Below the pieces are notes generated by a model. It made no database searches. It was not told the origin of the DNA and saw nothing but the letters and a program-made list of their open reading frames with translations. From NCBI RefSeq assembly GCF_001665295.1, contig NZ_LZSE01000009.1:62001-126000 (forward strand): DNA of 64,000 nt, given 5' to 3'. This DNA comes from Mycobacterium sp. 1554424.7 (GTDB taxonomy: Bacteria; Actinomycetota; Actinomycetes; Mycobacteriales; Mycobacteriaceae). Shown here piece after piece: positions 1 to 9,246 of this stretch (position 1 is its first letter; each line of letters opens with the position of its first letter). The translations under genes were made by a program, and so were the position numbers.

Positions 1-524
1 TACGCGATGTCCGACCGACCCTCGGCCTCGGCGGCGGGACCGTTGTCGGAGTCGAGGTCCAGCAGATCAACCTCGACGACCGGTGGCGCGGATTCGCTCG
101 GCCTCGATTTGAGGTACTCGGTGATGTTGGCCGCGACGGACGATGTCGTGAGAATCGCCGAGGGCGACGCGTCGTGCAGGACGGAACTGAACCGCTCGTC
201 GGTGACGCCACCCTGGGGAACCGACAACGGAACCGCGATCTGACCGGCTTCCAACGCGCCCAAGAATGCGGCGACATAGCCGAGTCCCTGCGGCGCAGCG
301 ACCACCACGCGGTCACCGGTCGACCCGCAAGCTTTGAGTTCCCTTGCAACGTTCGAGGTTCGGCGGTACAGCTGCGACCACGTAAGGGTTTCGGCGACGC
401 CCGCCCAATCCTGCTCGTAATCCACAAAGGTGAACGCCGGGTCACCGGGTTGCAGGGTGGCGCGTTCCCGCAGCACAGAGGGCACGGAATTCCCGTGTCC
501 TTGCGGAGCGTCAGCACGAATCAT
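1..524 (-). CDS. Fatty-acyl-AMP ligase (FadD23/25/26-type FAAL), N-terminal part, cut by window edge
   Basis: The ATG is at 524 on the minus strand and the frame stays open to base 1 (174 codons visible). The protein starts [13 protein letters not shown] and continues with [34 protein letters not shown] and [11 protein letters not shown], the N-terminal signature of mycobacterial FadD23/25/26-type ligases. These activate fatty acids as acyl-adenylates and hand them to polyketide synthases making envelope lipids. The AMP-binding core and C-terminal domain lie outside the window. It is the last visible gene of a minus-strand operon, 32 bp after the glycosyltransferase. Which FadD orthologue it is cannot be decided from this fragment; a PKS or papA gene is expected just beyond the edge. 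Confidence 0.85.
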   Translation of the reverse strand, partial: MIRADAPQGHGNSVPSVLRERATLQPGDPAFTFVDYEQDWAGVAETLTWSQLYRRTSNVARELKACGSTGDRVVVAAPQGLGYVAAFLGALEAGQIAVPLSVPQGGVTDERFSSVLHDASPSAILTTSSVAANITEYLKSRPSESAPPVVEVDLLDLDSDNGPAAEAEGRSDIA

Positions 525-556
525 TGGGGAATTCCTAGCGCCAGAGGGTTTTTCGA

Positions 557-1831
557 TCAGCCGACCCGTTGTAGGCGGGCGAAGTTTTCCACGAGATCGG
601 TGGCGGCGGCGAGGCTTTCGGCGGGTTTGGTCATCCGCGGGGCGAGTTCGCGGGCGCGGCCGAGGTATTCCGGGGCCAGGATCCGGCGTAGGTCCTTGAC
701 CAGCGAGTCCTCGGTGGTGGTCGAAAGACGCCGGTAGGTGCCCACCCCCAACCGTTTGAGCGCGGCCCCCTCCAGCGGCTGATCGTAGAACGTCCAGAGG
801 ACCACCTGCGGGGCTCCCGAGCGCAGGCAGGTGGCCGTGGTGGCCGCGCCGCCGTGATGCACGACCGCGCGGCACGCCGGAAAAATCGCCTCGTAATTCA
901 CCGCACCCACCACCTTGACGTGCTCGAACTGGTGCATGTCGGTGAAGTCGCTGACGCCGGCGCACACCAGCGCCCGCTCCCCCAGCCGCGCGCAAGCCCC
1001 AGCGATCATGTCCAGCATGGCGCCGGCCGATTCGACCGCGAGACTGCCGAACGCGAAGCAAATCGGCGGTGTGCCTGCCGCAATCCAGGACAAGACCTCG
1101 TCGTCGGCATCCTGGGGGAACCCCAGGGTCAGCGTGCCGACGAGGGGGCGTTTGCCATCCCATTTCGCCCATTCGGCTTCCAGCCCCGGAACGAAAAGCT
1201 TGTCATAGCCCTGGATTTCGAGGGATCCGCGCTCGGAGATCCGCTGTGGCCACGGGCGCGTCGCATCGGGCAGGCCGAGCAGACGACGTTGCGCGTCCTC
1301 GGCTTCCTTCGCCGGACCGCCCCACGTCAGCCGCTCGTACCCCCGCATCGCGGCGCGGCCCAACGCTGCCGGCAGCAGGGGCATGACCTTTCCGTTGGCC
1401 CGGATCGGGAACCAATGCAGCATGGCGAACGGGATGTCGTAATACTCCGCGACGTTGAAGGCAAACTGCTCGAAGCCGTAGCCGGAGATGATCAGGTCGG
1501 CCCCGTCGGCCAGCGACTTCAACGTGTTGAAGGCTTCCTCCGTCCAGCATCGGGTCACGATCTCCGCGATTTCGCGCCCCAACCTGTCCAGCTCCTGCAT
1601 CCGCCACGGGGCGCGGAACAAAAGCGTCCAGTAGTCGCGCTGCACGTCCATGATGATCCGCGAGTCGAGGCCGTAGCCGACCGCCGGAACCCCGGCGGCC
1701 TCGGCGAATTCGACCAGATTGGGCGGCACCGCCATGCGCACGTCATGCCCGCGGCGGACCAGCTCGCGCCCCACCGCGACGGACGGCTCGACATCGCCAC
1801 GCGCTCCATAGCACGCCAGCGCGAATTTCAT
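557..1831 (-). CDS. Family-1 (UDP-type) glycosyltransferase, rhamnosyltransferase-like
   Basis: 424 residues. The start [20 protein letters not shown] is placed at 1831, where the N-terminal GT-B fold begins; the frame remains open upstream but that part is not GT-like. The GXRGDVEP motif at residues 8-16 and the C-terminal [11 protein letters not shown] donor-binding segment around 323-333 mark the GT1 family that includes the mycobacterial RtfA/Gtf enzymes and Rv1524/Rv1526c. These transfer deoxysugars to glycopeptidolipids or phenolic glycolipids. It sits 25 bp after drrC and 32 bp before the FAAL in the same operon. It is closely similar in both sequence and length to the gene at 12266-13534. 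Acceptor and sugar cannot be deduced. Confidence 0.88.
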   Translation of the reverse strand: MKFALACYGARGDVEPSVAVGRELVRRGHDVRMAVPPNLVEFAEAAGVPAVGYGLDSRIIMDVQRDYWTLLFRAPWRMQELDRLGREIAEIVTRCWTEEAFNTLKSLADGADLIISGYGFEQFAFNVAEYYDIPFAMLHWFPIRANGKVMPLLPAALGRAAMRGYERLTWGGPAKEAEDAQRRLLGLPDATRPWPQRISERGSLEIQGYDKLFVPGLEAEWAKWDGKRPLVGTLTLGFPQDADDEVLSWIAAGTPPICFAFGSLAVESAGAMLDMIAGACARLGERALVCAGVSDFTDMHQFEHVKVVGAVNYEAIFPACRAVVHHGGAATTATCLRSGAPQVVLWTFYDQPLEGAALKRLGVGTYRRLSTTTEDSLVKDLRRILAPEYLGRARELAPRMTKPAESLAAATDLVENFARLQRVG

Positions 1832-1856
1832 TGCGAGTCTTGACCTTTCAGTTGCG

Positions 1857-2645
1857 TCAGTGCCCGGATTCGGCGGCGGCACGGTAACCGCGGACGGCCA
1901 GCGGACCCAGCACCGCGGCCAGACCAAGGCACCACACAAGGGTGACCAGGAGCGGCCACAGCACGGGACCACTTTGGGCAAGTCCCCGCATCGACTCGAT
2001 CGTCGCCCACATCGGTTGCAGGCGGATCTCCAGCCGCACCCACGAAGGCAGCGTTTGGGTGGGGATGACACCAGAGCTGGCGAACACCGCACCGGTGGAC
2101 GGCACCCCCAGCCACATGAGCGCGGAACCGGTCCTGGCCCGGACCGCGATCGCGATCACCGCCATCGAGAAGACGACAACCACCAGCACCGGCACGAGAA
2201 CGAACGGGATGACGGTGAGCCAGCTTTTGAACCGGAGGCCGAGCCCGACGCCGACTGCGGTGATCAGCGAGGCGCTCACCAGCGTGCGCGCGGCCTCGGC
2301 GAGCAGCCTGCCCGTCAGGGCGCTGGCCCGGTGGACGGGAAACACCCACAGCCTGCCGATCAGGCCGCTGTCGCGGTCGATCCACATGCGGCGGCCGGTT
2401 GCCAGCGCGCCGAACATCGCACCCGCGACGGCGCACATCGGCACCAGGCCGTAGAGGCTTTCCGTGCCGGTGATCCGCAGTATCGACTTGCCCACCAGCA
2501 GCTTGTAGGCGATCAGCAGGAACGTCGGGAACACCAGGGCCTGGATCAGCACCATCGGCTGGCGCCGCCACCGGGTGAGCAGATGGCTTGCGAACAGCAG
2601 AGTTTCGGACGCCAGCGACGTCTGTGGCGGGGCGTTCACGCTCAT
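1857..2645 (-). CDS. drrC: ABC-2 type transporter permease (DrrC-like)
   Basis: 262 residues with about six hydrophobic segments (for example LIQALVFPTFLLIAYKLLVG, FVLVPVLVVVVFSMAVIAIA and LLVTLVWCLGLAAVLGPLAV), the topology of daunorubicin-type ABC-2 permeases. In mycobacteria DrrB and DrrC form the channel that exports PDIM or glycolipids. The ATG at 2645 overlaps the drrB stop (ATGA), so the two are translationally coupled. The family assignment rests on topology, length and the adjacent ATPase and permease. The exported substrate is inferred only from the glycosyltransferase and FAAL downstream. Confidence 0.82.
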   Translation of the reverse strand: MSVNAPPQTSLASETLLFASHLLTRWRRQPMVLIQALVFPTFLLIAYKLLVGKSILRITGTESLYGLVPMCAVAGAMFGALATGRRMWIDRDSGLIGRLWVFPVHRASALTGRLLAEAARTLVSASLITAVGVGLGLRFKSWLTVIPFVLVPVLVVVVFSMAVIAIAVRARTGSALMWLGVPSTGAVFASSGVIPTQTLPSWVRLEIRLQPMWATIESMRGLAQSGPVLWPLLVTLVWCLGLAAVLGPLAVRGYRAAAESGH

Positions 2646-3403
2646 TGCGGGCGCCCCTGCACCCGCACCGCGATGGCCCCGAACACCACCAGCAGCCCGA
2701 GACACCACGCCAAACTGGTCGCCAAGTTGCCCGCCACCACGTGGCCGGTGGTGAACCCGCGCAAAGTTTGCGTCACCTGCGAGACCGGCTGGTTGCGCAC
2801 GAACGGGTGCAGCCAGTCCGGAAACGAGTCGGCCGGCGCCATCCCGGTGGACAGCATGACCAGCAGCATTTGCGGAACCAGCAGCAGCTGGTCCAACACC
2901 CCGCTGCTCGCGAACCGACCCTGGGAGGCCACGGAGACAACCCCGGCCGCATCGGCGGCGAGCGACAGCGCCAGCGTCAACACCAGGACGAGGGCGGCGA
3001 AGGCGGCCGCATACACCAGCCCGCCGAACATTCGGAAGCCGAACGCGTAGCCGATGGCGATCGCGGCGAGCAGGCCGAGGGCGCCGCGGAACAGGCAATA
3101 CACCATCCTGGACATCAGCGGCGTCACCGCGGCGATCGGAAGGGTGCGCAGTCGATCCGCGAAGTCGCTGCGCTCGTCCTGGGCGGCGCGGTCGATGGTC
3201 GTCAGCGCGCCGAGAAAGATCACCTGGACGACCACGACCGGCAGGACGTACTGGGGGTAGCTCATTCCGCCGGTGTCGATCACGTTGCCGAGCATGAAGT
3301 TGAACACCAAGAAGTTCAGGGCGGGCGCCACGGCCGCGAAGAGCAGATCGTTGCGCATCGCGTTCTGCACCGCACGCTCGGTGAGGGCAGCGAGCGCGGT
3401 CAC
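2642..3403 (-). CDS. drrB: ABC-2 type transporter permease (DrrB-like)
   Basis: 253 residues from a GTG at 3403 that overlaps the drrA stop by four bases (GTGA). The protein begins with a short cytoplasmic segment (TALAALTERAVQNAMRNDLL), and at least five hydrophobic helices follow, including YVLPVVVVQVIFLGALTTI and AALVLVLTLALSLAADAAG. The conserved ERSDFADRLRTLPI loop after the second helix is typical of ABC-2 permeases. It pairs with DrrC and is energised by DrrA. The GTG was preferred because it gives normal family length and preserves the tight operon overlap. Confidence 0.82.
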   Translation of the reverse strand: MTALAALTERAVQNAMRNDLLFAAVAPALNFLVFNFMLGNVIDTGGMSYPQYVLPVVVVQVIFLGALTTIDRAAQDERSDFADRLRTLPIAAVTPLMSRMVYCLFRGALGLLAAIAIGYAFGFRMFGGLVYAAAFAALVLVLTLALSLAADAAGVVSVASQGRFASSGVLDQLLLVPQMLLVMLSTGMAPADSFPDWLHPFVRNQPVSQVTQTLRGFTTGHVVAGNLATSLAWCLGLLVVFGAIAVRVQGRPQ

Positions 3404-4329
3404 GTGGTGACTTTCGCCGTGAGGTGCAGGAACGCTTCGTCCAACGACGGCTTGCGCAGCGCTATGTCGAGTAGCTCGACACCGAGCCGATCCACCCGGC
3501 GAAACACCTCGCCGAGCGTCGCGACACCGTCGGGCGAGAGCACCGAGACGGTGTTCGCCTCGTAGTCGACTTCGGCGCCCTCGAGATCGGCGACCGCGGC
3601 CAGGATCTTGGCGAGGTCGGCCGGATTCACCGGGCTGACCGTGCAGTAGCCCAGTCCCACGCGGCGCTTGAGGTCTTCTGCGGTCCCGTTGGCGACGACG
3701 CAACCTTTGTTCAGCACGACGATCGAATCGCTGAGCACGTCGGCTTCTTCGAGGTATTGCGTCGTGAGCAGGATCGTGACGCCCTGAGATGACAAGGACG
3801 ACACGAGGTTCCACACGTCGCGGCGACTGCGCGGGTCCAGCCCGGTGGTCGGCTCGTCGAGGAAAAGCACTTCCGGCGGAACCATCAGCCCGGCGGCGAT
3901 ATCGATGCGGCGCACCATGCCACCCGAATAGGTGTGCACCGGCCGGTCGGCGGCGGCAGCCATATCGAACTCATCGATCAATGCGTCGGCCCGCAGCCGC
4001 GCATCTTTGCGCCGCATCCCCCGCAACCGGCCGAACAAGACCAGGTTTTCCCGGCCGGTGAGCTCGAAATCGAGCGCGGCCAGCTGCCCGATGCTTCCGA
4101 TGCTTGCCCGCACCTTGGCCGGGTCTCGCACGACGTCGTGCCCGGCCACGACGGCTCGGCCGGAGGTGGGCCGCAGCAACGTGGACAGGATCTTGATCGT
4201 GGTCGACTTGCCGGCGCCGTTGTGACCGAGCAGAGCGCACACCGACCCCGTCGGAACGAAAAAACTCACGTCCTGCAGCGCGTGGATTTTCCCGTCGAAA
4301 GCCTTTGCTACGCCGTCAAGCTCGATCAC
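3400..4329 (-). CDS. drrA: ABC transporter ATP-binding protein (DrrA-like)
   Basis: 309 residues from a GTG at 4329 (IELDGVAKAFDGKIHALQDV). Walker A GHNGAGKST is at residues 35-43, the signature SGGMVRR at 135-141 and Walker B VLFLDEP at 154-160, followed by the DrrA-type C-terminal extension ending in EAFLHLTAK. It powers the DrrB/DrrC exporter and is the first gene of the drrA-drrB-drrC-glycosyltransferase-FAAL operon. A small dyad lies 12 bp upstream of the start. The upstream frame is open but encodes low-complexity residues antisense to the end of the PE_PGRS gene, so it is unlikely to be translated. Confidence 0.88.
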   Translation of the reverse strand: MIELDGVAKAFDGKIHALQDVSFFVPTGSVCALLGHNGAGKSTTIKILSTLLRPTSGRAVVAGHDVVRDPAKVRASIGSIGQLAALDFELTGRENLVLFGRLRGMRRKDARLRADALIDEFDMAAAADRPVHTYSGGMVRRIDIAAGLMVPPEVLFLDEPTTGLDPRSRRDVWNLVSSLSSQGVTILLTTQYLEEADVLSDSIVVLNKGCVVANGTAEDLKRRVGLGYCTVSPVNPADLAKILAAVADLEGAEVDYEANTVSVLSPDGVATLGEVFRRVDRLGVELLDIALRKPSLDEAFLHLTAKVTT

Positions 4330-4340
4330 GAAGACAGACC

Positions 4341-4354
4341 ATACCCGTCGGTAT
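4341..4354. promoter_or_regulatory. Candidate operator dyad upstream of drrA
   Basis: ATACC-N4-GGTAT inverted repeat (arms 4341-4345 and 4350-4354), 12-25 bases before the drrA GTG. It is directly followed by the palindrome GTATAC (4351-4356). TetR-family sites often look like this, but the arms are short and no regulator gene is adjacent, so this is weak inference. Confidence 0.25.
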
Positions 4355-4429
4355 ACGCGTGTTGAATAGAAACCGGCCGCTGCGGTTTTATAGCGGCCCC
4401 GGGGCGACCGGTCAGGCCCGCCGATTTCG

Positions 4430-7400
4430 TCATCCGGGGTTACCGGGAGTGCCGGGGTTCTTGGACCCGATTCCCTGGGTGGTCGCCGCCCCACCGGCCC
4501 CACCGGCACCGCCGGCGACGGTTCCCGTGCCGCCGTTGCCGCCGTCGCCGCCGGTGGCGGTGGCCGCCGAGAAGGTAGATGCGATTGACGCAAGCCCACC
4601 GGCCCCACCGTCGCCACCGACTCCGCTGGTGGCGGCGCCGCCGTCGCCGCCGCGGCCGCCGTTGACGTTTCCGAATCCGTTCGTTACGGCCTGACCCCCG
4701 GTGCCGCCGGCCCCACCGGATGCGCCCGCCCCGCCATCGCCGGCGGCGCCGCCGGTGCCGACGGCCGACGAGGTGGTGGTCTGGATGGTCACGTCACCGC
4801 CGTCGCCGCCGGTCCCGCCGACGCCGAGGCTGCCGGTGCCACCGACGCCGCCGTGCCCGCCGTTGACGTTGCCGAATCCGTTCGTCAGGACGCCGCCACC
4901 GGCCCCGCCGGCGCCACCCGAAGTGCCGTTCCCCCCGGCGCCACCGTCACCCCCGGTGCCGACGGCCGCAGAGGCGGAGGTCTGGATGGTCACGCCGCCG
5001 CCGGCGCCGCCCTTGCCACCGACGCCCAGGCTGCCATTGCCGCCGGCCCCGCCATGGCCGCCGATGGTCACTCCCGTTCCGTTCGTGATGACCGCCCCGC
5101 CGGTCCCACCGGCACCACCGGAGCTGCCGTCCCCGCCCTTGCCGGCATCGCCGCCGGTGCCGGTGGCCGCGGAAGTGCTCTGGATGGCCACGCCACCGCC
5201 GTTCCCGCCGGCCCCACCGACACCGGCGCTGCCGGTGCCACCGGCGCCGCCATGGCCACCGGTGGTGTTGCCCGTGCCGTTGGTTTGGACCGCCCCGCCG
5301 TTGCCGCCGGCACCACCGGAGCCGCCGTTCCCGCCATCGCCGGCATCGCCGCCGACGCCGGTGGCCGACGAGGAAGCACTCTGGATGGCCACGCCGCCGC
5401 CGTTGCCGCCGGACCCACCGACACCGCTGCTGCCGGTGCCACCGGCGCCCCCATGGCCACCGGTGGTGCTGCCCGTTCCGTTCGTCTGGACCGCCCCACC
5501 GGCCCCACCGGCGCCACCGGAGGCGCCGTTCCCGCCCTTGCCACCGTCGCCGCCCGTGACCGCGACCGAAGAGGAGGAACTCTGGACGGCCACGCCGCCG
5601 CCGTTCCCGCCGGCGCCACCCACGCCGGTAGTGCCGGCACCACCGGCGCCGCCGGCACCGGGATTGACGGTTCCCGTGCCGTTGGTGAGAACCTGCCCGC
5701 CCGCCCCGCCGGCGCCGCCGGAAGCGCCGTCCCCGCCAATGCCACCGTCGCCGCCCGTGACGGTGGCCGAGGAGGCAGCGTTCTGGATGGCCACGCCGCC
5801 GCCGGCCCCGCCGGCGCCACCCACACCGATGCCGCCGGTGCCACCGGCACCGCCGTGGCCGCCCGTGGTGCTGCCGGTGCCGTTCGTGACGACCACCCCA
5901 CCGGCCCCACCGGCGCCACCGGAGACGCCGCTGCCACCGGTGCCGCCGTCGCCGCCGCTGACGGCGGCCGAAGAGGTGGCGCTCTGGAACTGCACGCTGC
6001 CGCCGGCCCCACCGACCCCACCGACGCCACCGGTGCCGGTGCCGCCGGTCCCGCCGTGGCCACCGACGGTGGCTCCCGCGCCGTTGGTGACGACCACGCC
6101 GCCGGCCCCGCCGGCACCGCCGGCGAAGCCCTGCCCGCCCTTGCCACCCGCGCCGCCGGTGACGGCGGCCGAAGAGGAACCGTTCTGGAATTGCACGCTG
6201 CCGCCGGCGCCGCCGGCCCCACCGAGGCCGATGGTTGCGGCGCCACCGTCGCCGCCGTGGCCGCCGGTGGTGCTACCGGCCCCAGCGGTGATGACCTGTC
6301 CACCGGCCCCGCCGGCCCCACCGAAGGCGCCGCTTCCGCCAGTGCCGCCGGTGCCGCCGACGACGGTGACGGCATTGGAAGCATTCGTGATGAGCACGGC
6401 ACCCCCGGCCCCGCCGGCCCCACCGACACCGCCGAGGCTGCTGCCGCCGTTGCCGCCGGTGCCGGGTGCGACGGCGCCCGTGCCGGTCATGGTGACGCCG
6501 GCCCCGCTGCCGCCGCTGCCGCCGTTGCCGCTGCCCGGGGCGTTCCCGCCTTTACCGCCGTTGCCCGCCTGCGAAGCGGCGGTACCGCCGTTACCGCCGT
6601 TGCCGCCGTTGCCACTGCCGGAGCCGTCCCCACCGGCGCCGCCGTTGCCGCCGGTCCCCGACTGCGCGAGGGCGGCGCCGCCGTTGCCGCCGTTGCCACC
6701 GTGACCGTTGCCGACGGCGGCGCCGCCGGCCCCGCCGTCGCCGCCGCTGTTCCCGCTTCCGCCTGCACCGCCGTTGCCGCCGTCCGGGTGGAGCAAGGTG
6801 CCGGCCGCGCCGGCGCCGCCGGTGCCGCCGGCGCCGGAGGTGCCGGTGGTGCCGCCGTTGCCGTTGCCGCCCGGGGTGCCGAAGATGCCGGCGGAGCCGC
6901 CGGCGCCGCCGGCCCCGCCGAGGCCGCCCAGTCCGCCCGCGCCGCCGTTGCCACCGGTGCCGTTGTTGATGCTGAAGTCGCCGACCCCGCCGGCGCCGCC
7001 GGCACCGCCGTTGCCGCCGTCGCCGCCGAGACCGCCGTGCCCGCCGGCGCTCAAAAACCCGACGGCGCTGCCGCCGGCGCCGCCGGCCCCGCCGGCGCCG
7101 CCCGCGAAACTCGAGCCCGGGTTGCCGGGAGTGCCGGTGGCGCCGGTGGCGCTGTCCCCGCCATGACCTCCGGCACCACCGAAGCCGCCGGCCCCACCGA
7201 GCAGCGACTCGCTGGCCCCGCCGGCCCCGCCGTTACCCCCGGCCCCGCCGACGACACCGGTCAGCGTGCTGGAGCCACCGGCCCCGCCGTTGCCGCCGTT
7301 CCCGGCGGCGCCGCCGCCGAACAGCCCATTCCGGCCGCCGGCCCCGCCGTTGCCCCCGTTCACGCCGGCCGTAGTGGCAGACGCGCCGGCCCCGCCGTTG

Positions 7401-7906
7401 CCGCCGTGCCCGAAGAAGCCCGCCGAGCCGCCGTTACCGCCGTTTTGGCCGGTACCCGCCGCTCCGGCGGCGCCGTTGCCGCCGTTGCCCCACAGGATCC
7501 CCCCGTCGCCGCCGTTGGCGCCGGGCGTGGTGGCGTCGGCCCCGTCGCCGATCAACGGGCGCCCCGTCAGCGCCTGGACCTGCCCATTGATCGACGAAAG
7601 CGCGGAATCCAACGGTGACGCGTTGGCCGCCTCCGCGGCCGCGTAGGCGCCCGCCGCGCCGTTCAACGCCTGCACGAACTGTGCGTGAAACGCCTCCGCC
7701 TGCGCACTCAGCGCCTGCTGCTCGTGCGCGTAGACGCCGAACAACTTCGCGATCGCCGCGGACACCTCGTCCTGCGCAGCAGCCGCCACCGACATCGTCG
7801 AAGGCGCCGCCGCCGCGTAGGCCGCACCGATCGTTTGGCCGATCCCGGCCAAATCCGCCGACGCGGATGCCAAAGCTCCCGATGCTGCGATCACATAGGA
7901 AGACAA
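4430..7906 (-). CDS. PE_PGRS family protein
   Basis: 1158 residues. The start codon is TTG at 7906, with a GGGGGAG Shine-Dalgarno four bases upstream. Residues 1-95 form a PE domain ([20 protein letters not shown] ... [12 protein letters not shown] with the YxxxE motif). A PE_PGRS linker follows ([29 protein letters not shown]), then about 1000 residues of glycine/alanine-rich GGxGGx repeats. The N-terminal half of the PGRS is canonical. The C-terminal half is a regular array of about 67-residue units (see separate entry). PE_PGRS proteins are surface-exposed or secreted through ESX-5 and bound to the outer membrane. It ends 100 bp upstream of drrA on the same strand, so co-transcription is possible. 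No enzymatic C-terminal domain is present. Confidence 0.93.
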   Translation of the reverse strand: MSSYVIAASGALASASADLAGIGQTIGAAYAAAAPSTMSVAAAAQDEVSAAIAKLFGVYAHEQQALSAQAEAFHAQFVQALNGAAGAYAAAEAANASPLDSALSSINGQVQALTGRPLIGDGADATTPGANGGDGGILWGNGGNGAAGAAGTGQNGGNGGSAGFFGHGGNGGAGASATTAGVNGGNGGAGGRNGLFGGGAAGNGGNGGAGGSSTLTGVVGGAGGNGGAGGASESLLGGAGGFGGAGGHGGDSATGATGTPGNPGSSFAGGAGGAGGAGGSAVGFLSAGGHGGLGGDGGNGGAGGAGGVGDFSINNGTGGNGGAGGLGGLGGAGGAGGSAGIFGTPGGNGNGGTTGTSGAGGTGGAGAAGTLLHPDGGNGGAGGSGNSGGDGGAGGAAVGNGHGGNGGNGGAALAQSGTGGNGGAGGDGSGSGNGGNGGNGGTAASQAGNGGKGGNAPGSGNGGSGGSGAGVTMTGTGAVAPGTGGNGGSSLGGVGGAGGAGGAVLITNASNAVTVVGGTGGTGGSGAFGGAGGAGGQVITAGAGSTTGGHGGDGGAATIGLGGAGGAGGSVQFQNGSSSAAVTGGAGGKGGQGFAGGAGGAGGVVVTNGAGATVGGHGGTGGTGTGGVGGVGGAGGSVQFQSATSSAAVSGGDGGTGGSGVSGGAGGAGGVVVTNGTGSTTGGHGGAGGTGGIGVGGAGGAGGGVAIQNAASSATVTGGDGGIGGDGASGGAGGAGGQVLTNGTGTVNPGAGGAGGAGTTGVGGAGGNGGGVAVQSSSSSVAVTGGDGGKGGNGASGGAGGAGGAVQTNGTGSTTGGHGGAGGTGSSGVGGSGGNGGGVAIQSASSSATGVGGDAGDGGNGGSGGAGGNGGAVQTNGTGNTTGGHGGAGGTGSAGVGGAGGNGGGVAIQSTSAATGTGGDAGKGGDGSSGGAGGTGGAVITNGTGVTIGGHGGAGGNGSLGVGGKGGAGGGVTIQTSASAAVGTGGDGGAGGNGTSGGAGGAGGGVLTNGFGNVNGGHGGVGGTGSLGVGGTGGDGGDVTIQTTTSSAVGTGGAAGDGGAGASGGAGGTGGQAVTNGFGNVNGGRGGDGGAATSGVGGDGGAGGLASIASTFSAATATGGDGGNGGTGTVAGGAGGAGGAATTQGIGSKNPGTPGNPG
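4440..6402 (-). repeat. About ten tandem ~67-residue (~201-bp) PGRS units
   Basis: Within the PE_PGRS gene, two non-glycine signatures alternate about every 33 residues. Type A resembles [18 protein letters not shown] and type B resembles [21 protein letters not shown] count ten of each between 6402 and the stop, with variants such as [57 protein letters not shown] and [15 protein letters not shown]. The last type A unit is degenerate ([11 protein letters not shown]). The array is the kind of DNA prone to slippage or recombination. Confidence 0.8.
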
Positions 7907-8158
7907 TGGGCTCCCCCTCGGTGGGGACGGGACGGCTACGGGACGCGGGTGATTTTAGGCGTAGGTTACGCGTGTCTAATACGGTTTGGAATCCGATTCC
8001 GAAAGTTTGAACCGAGCGCAAATCGCATACCCCGGACCGCGGCCGCACCGCACAGCCCGCGCAGTGTGACTGATGCGACAGGAGCGACTAGGGGTCAGGT
8101 CTGTTGCAAATGAGTGTTCTCGCCGCGGAAAGCCCTGGCGAAGGGACCGGGCCGAGGG

Positions 8159-9154
8159 TCAGGCGGCGGGCTCACGGAGCGGAAGGCCGGCCGCGCGATA
8201 CATCGCGTCGATGATGGTCATGTTCTCGACCGCTTCCTCCGGTGTCGTCTTCACCGGTTCACCGCGCAACACGGCCGCGGCGAAAGCGTCAAGCTGATGC
8301 GCGTAGGTAGAGCGCCCCGCCGTGAAGTTCTCCACCCGCCTGCCCGCGCTCGACCGGACCGAGAACCGCTGGAACGGGATCAGCGGGTGCAGCCGCAGCT
8401 CGCCGCGGTCGCCGACCACCTTTACGGTGAGGCGCGGCAGATCGGTCGACCACATCGAACAGTGGATCCGGCCGGTGGGCCCGCCGGCAAAGCGCAGCTC
8501 GGCCGTCATCGCTCGGTCCACGTCGGGGCCGCGCTTTTTCGCCTGTGCCGCAAGGACTTCCGGAGTCGAACCGCCGAAGCGACGCACCATGTCGACCGCG
8601 TAGCAGCCGAGGTCCATCAGCGCGCCGCCGGCCAGGGCGTAGTTGTAGCGGTTGTGCGAGAACTTGGGCATCCAGAAGCACCACTGCGCGTCCACCCGCT
8701 CCAGCTTGCCCAGTTCGTCCGAGGCGAGGATTTCTTCCACGCGCGACGCGCACGGGTGGTAGCGGTAGTGAAACGCCTCCATCACGACCCGACCCGACCT
8801 GGCGGCAATTTCGGCCACCTCACGGGCCTCGGCGGCGTTGGCGGTGAACGGCTTTTCGCACAGCACGTGCTTCCCCGCATCGAGCGCGGCCCGAGTCCAC
8901 CTGCCGTGCAAAGCGATTGGCAGCGGGTTATAGACGGCATCCAGGTCCGGATCGGCGAGCAGCGCCTCGTAGCTGTCGTGCACCCGGGCGATGCCGTGTT
9001 TGGCGGCAAACTCTCGGGCGCGGGTCACATCGCGCGCGGCGACCGCGGCCACCACCACCTCGGCGTTTTCCCGAGCGGGTTTGATGAGCGCCGTCGACGT
9101 GATGCGCGCCGCCCCCAGGACGCCGATGCGCACCGGTGCGCCGCCTTCAGACAC
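8159..9154 (-). CDS. Gfo/Idh/MocA family NAD(P)-dependent oxidoreductase
   Basis: 331 residues. The N-terminal Rossmann fold contains RIGVLGAARI (residues 9-18), the EKPF motif is at 100-103 and an FHYRYHP segment at 128-134. This pattern is typical of Gfo/Idh/MocA sugar or inositol dehydrogenases, which oxidise or reduce hydroxyls of (often nucleotide-activated) sugars. It lies 252 bp upstream of the PE_PGRS start on the same strand and is divergent from the GT4 glycosyltransferase at 9247. In this context a role in making a modified sugar for the glycolipid is plausible but unproven; many such proteins act on trans-dihydrodiols or inositols instead. Confidence 0.82.
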   Translation of the reverse strand: MSEGGAPVRIGVLGAARITSTALIKPARENAEVVVAAVAARDVTRAREFAAKHGIARVHDSYEALLADPDLDAVYNPLPIALHGRWTRAALDAGKHVLCEKPFTANAAEAREVAEIAARSGRVVMEAFHYRYHPCASRVEEILASDELGKLERVDAQWCFWMPKFSHNRYNYALAGGALMDLGCYAVDMVRRFGGSTPEVLAAQAKKRGPDVDRAMTAELRFAGGPTGRIHCSMWSTDLPRLTVKVVGDRGELRLHPLIPFQRFSVRSSAGRRVENFTAGRSTYAHQLDAFAAAVLRGEPVKTTPEEAVENMTIIDAMYRAAGLPLREPAA

Positions 9155-9246
9155 GGACGGGATGCTAGCAGTCGACGCGCGCCATGAAATGCGTCGACGA
9201 TTTCACCCACTGCAATTTACTTCCGTGGCCGACATACACTCTGGCG

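Noticed and set aside
854-1843. 330-codon plus-strand frame opposite the first glycosyltransferase
   Set aside because: His/Arg/Gln-rich with no recognisable domain; shadow of the minus-strand gene.
1832-2092. N-terminal extension of the first glycosyltransferase
   Set aside because: The extra residues are antisense-like low-complexity sequence overlapping drrC; family homology starts at MKFALACYG.
4440-6402. CRISPR-like array from regularly spaced repeats in the PE_PGRS gene
   Set aside because: Units are imperfect, in frame and encode protein; there are no unique spacers and no cas genes nearby.
4853-7618. Long plus-strand open frames (hundreds of Ala/Gly/Pro residues) over the PE_PGRS gene
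   Set aside because: They are antisense shadows of the GGxGGx repeats; composition is pure repeat translation and the minus-strand frame has a clear PE domain, start and ribosome site.
7907-8158. Small gene in the gap upstream of the PE_PGRS gene
   Set aside because: Short frames here lack ribosome sites and family similarity; the 252 bp most likely hold the PE_PGRS promoter.
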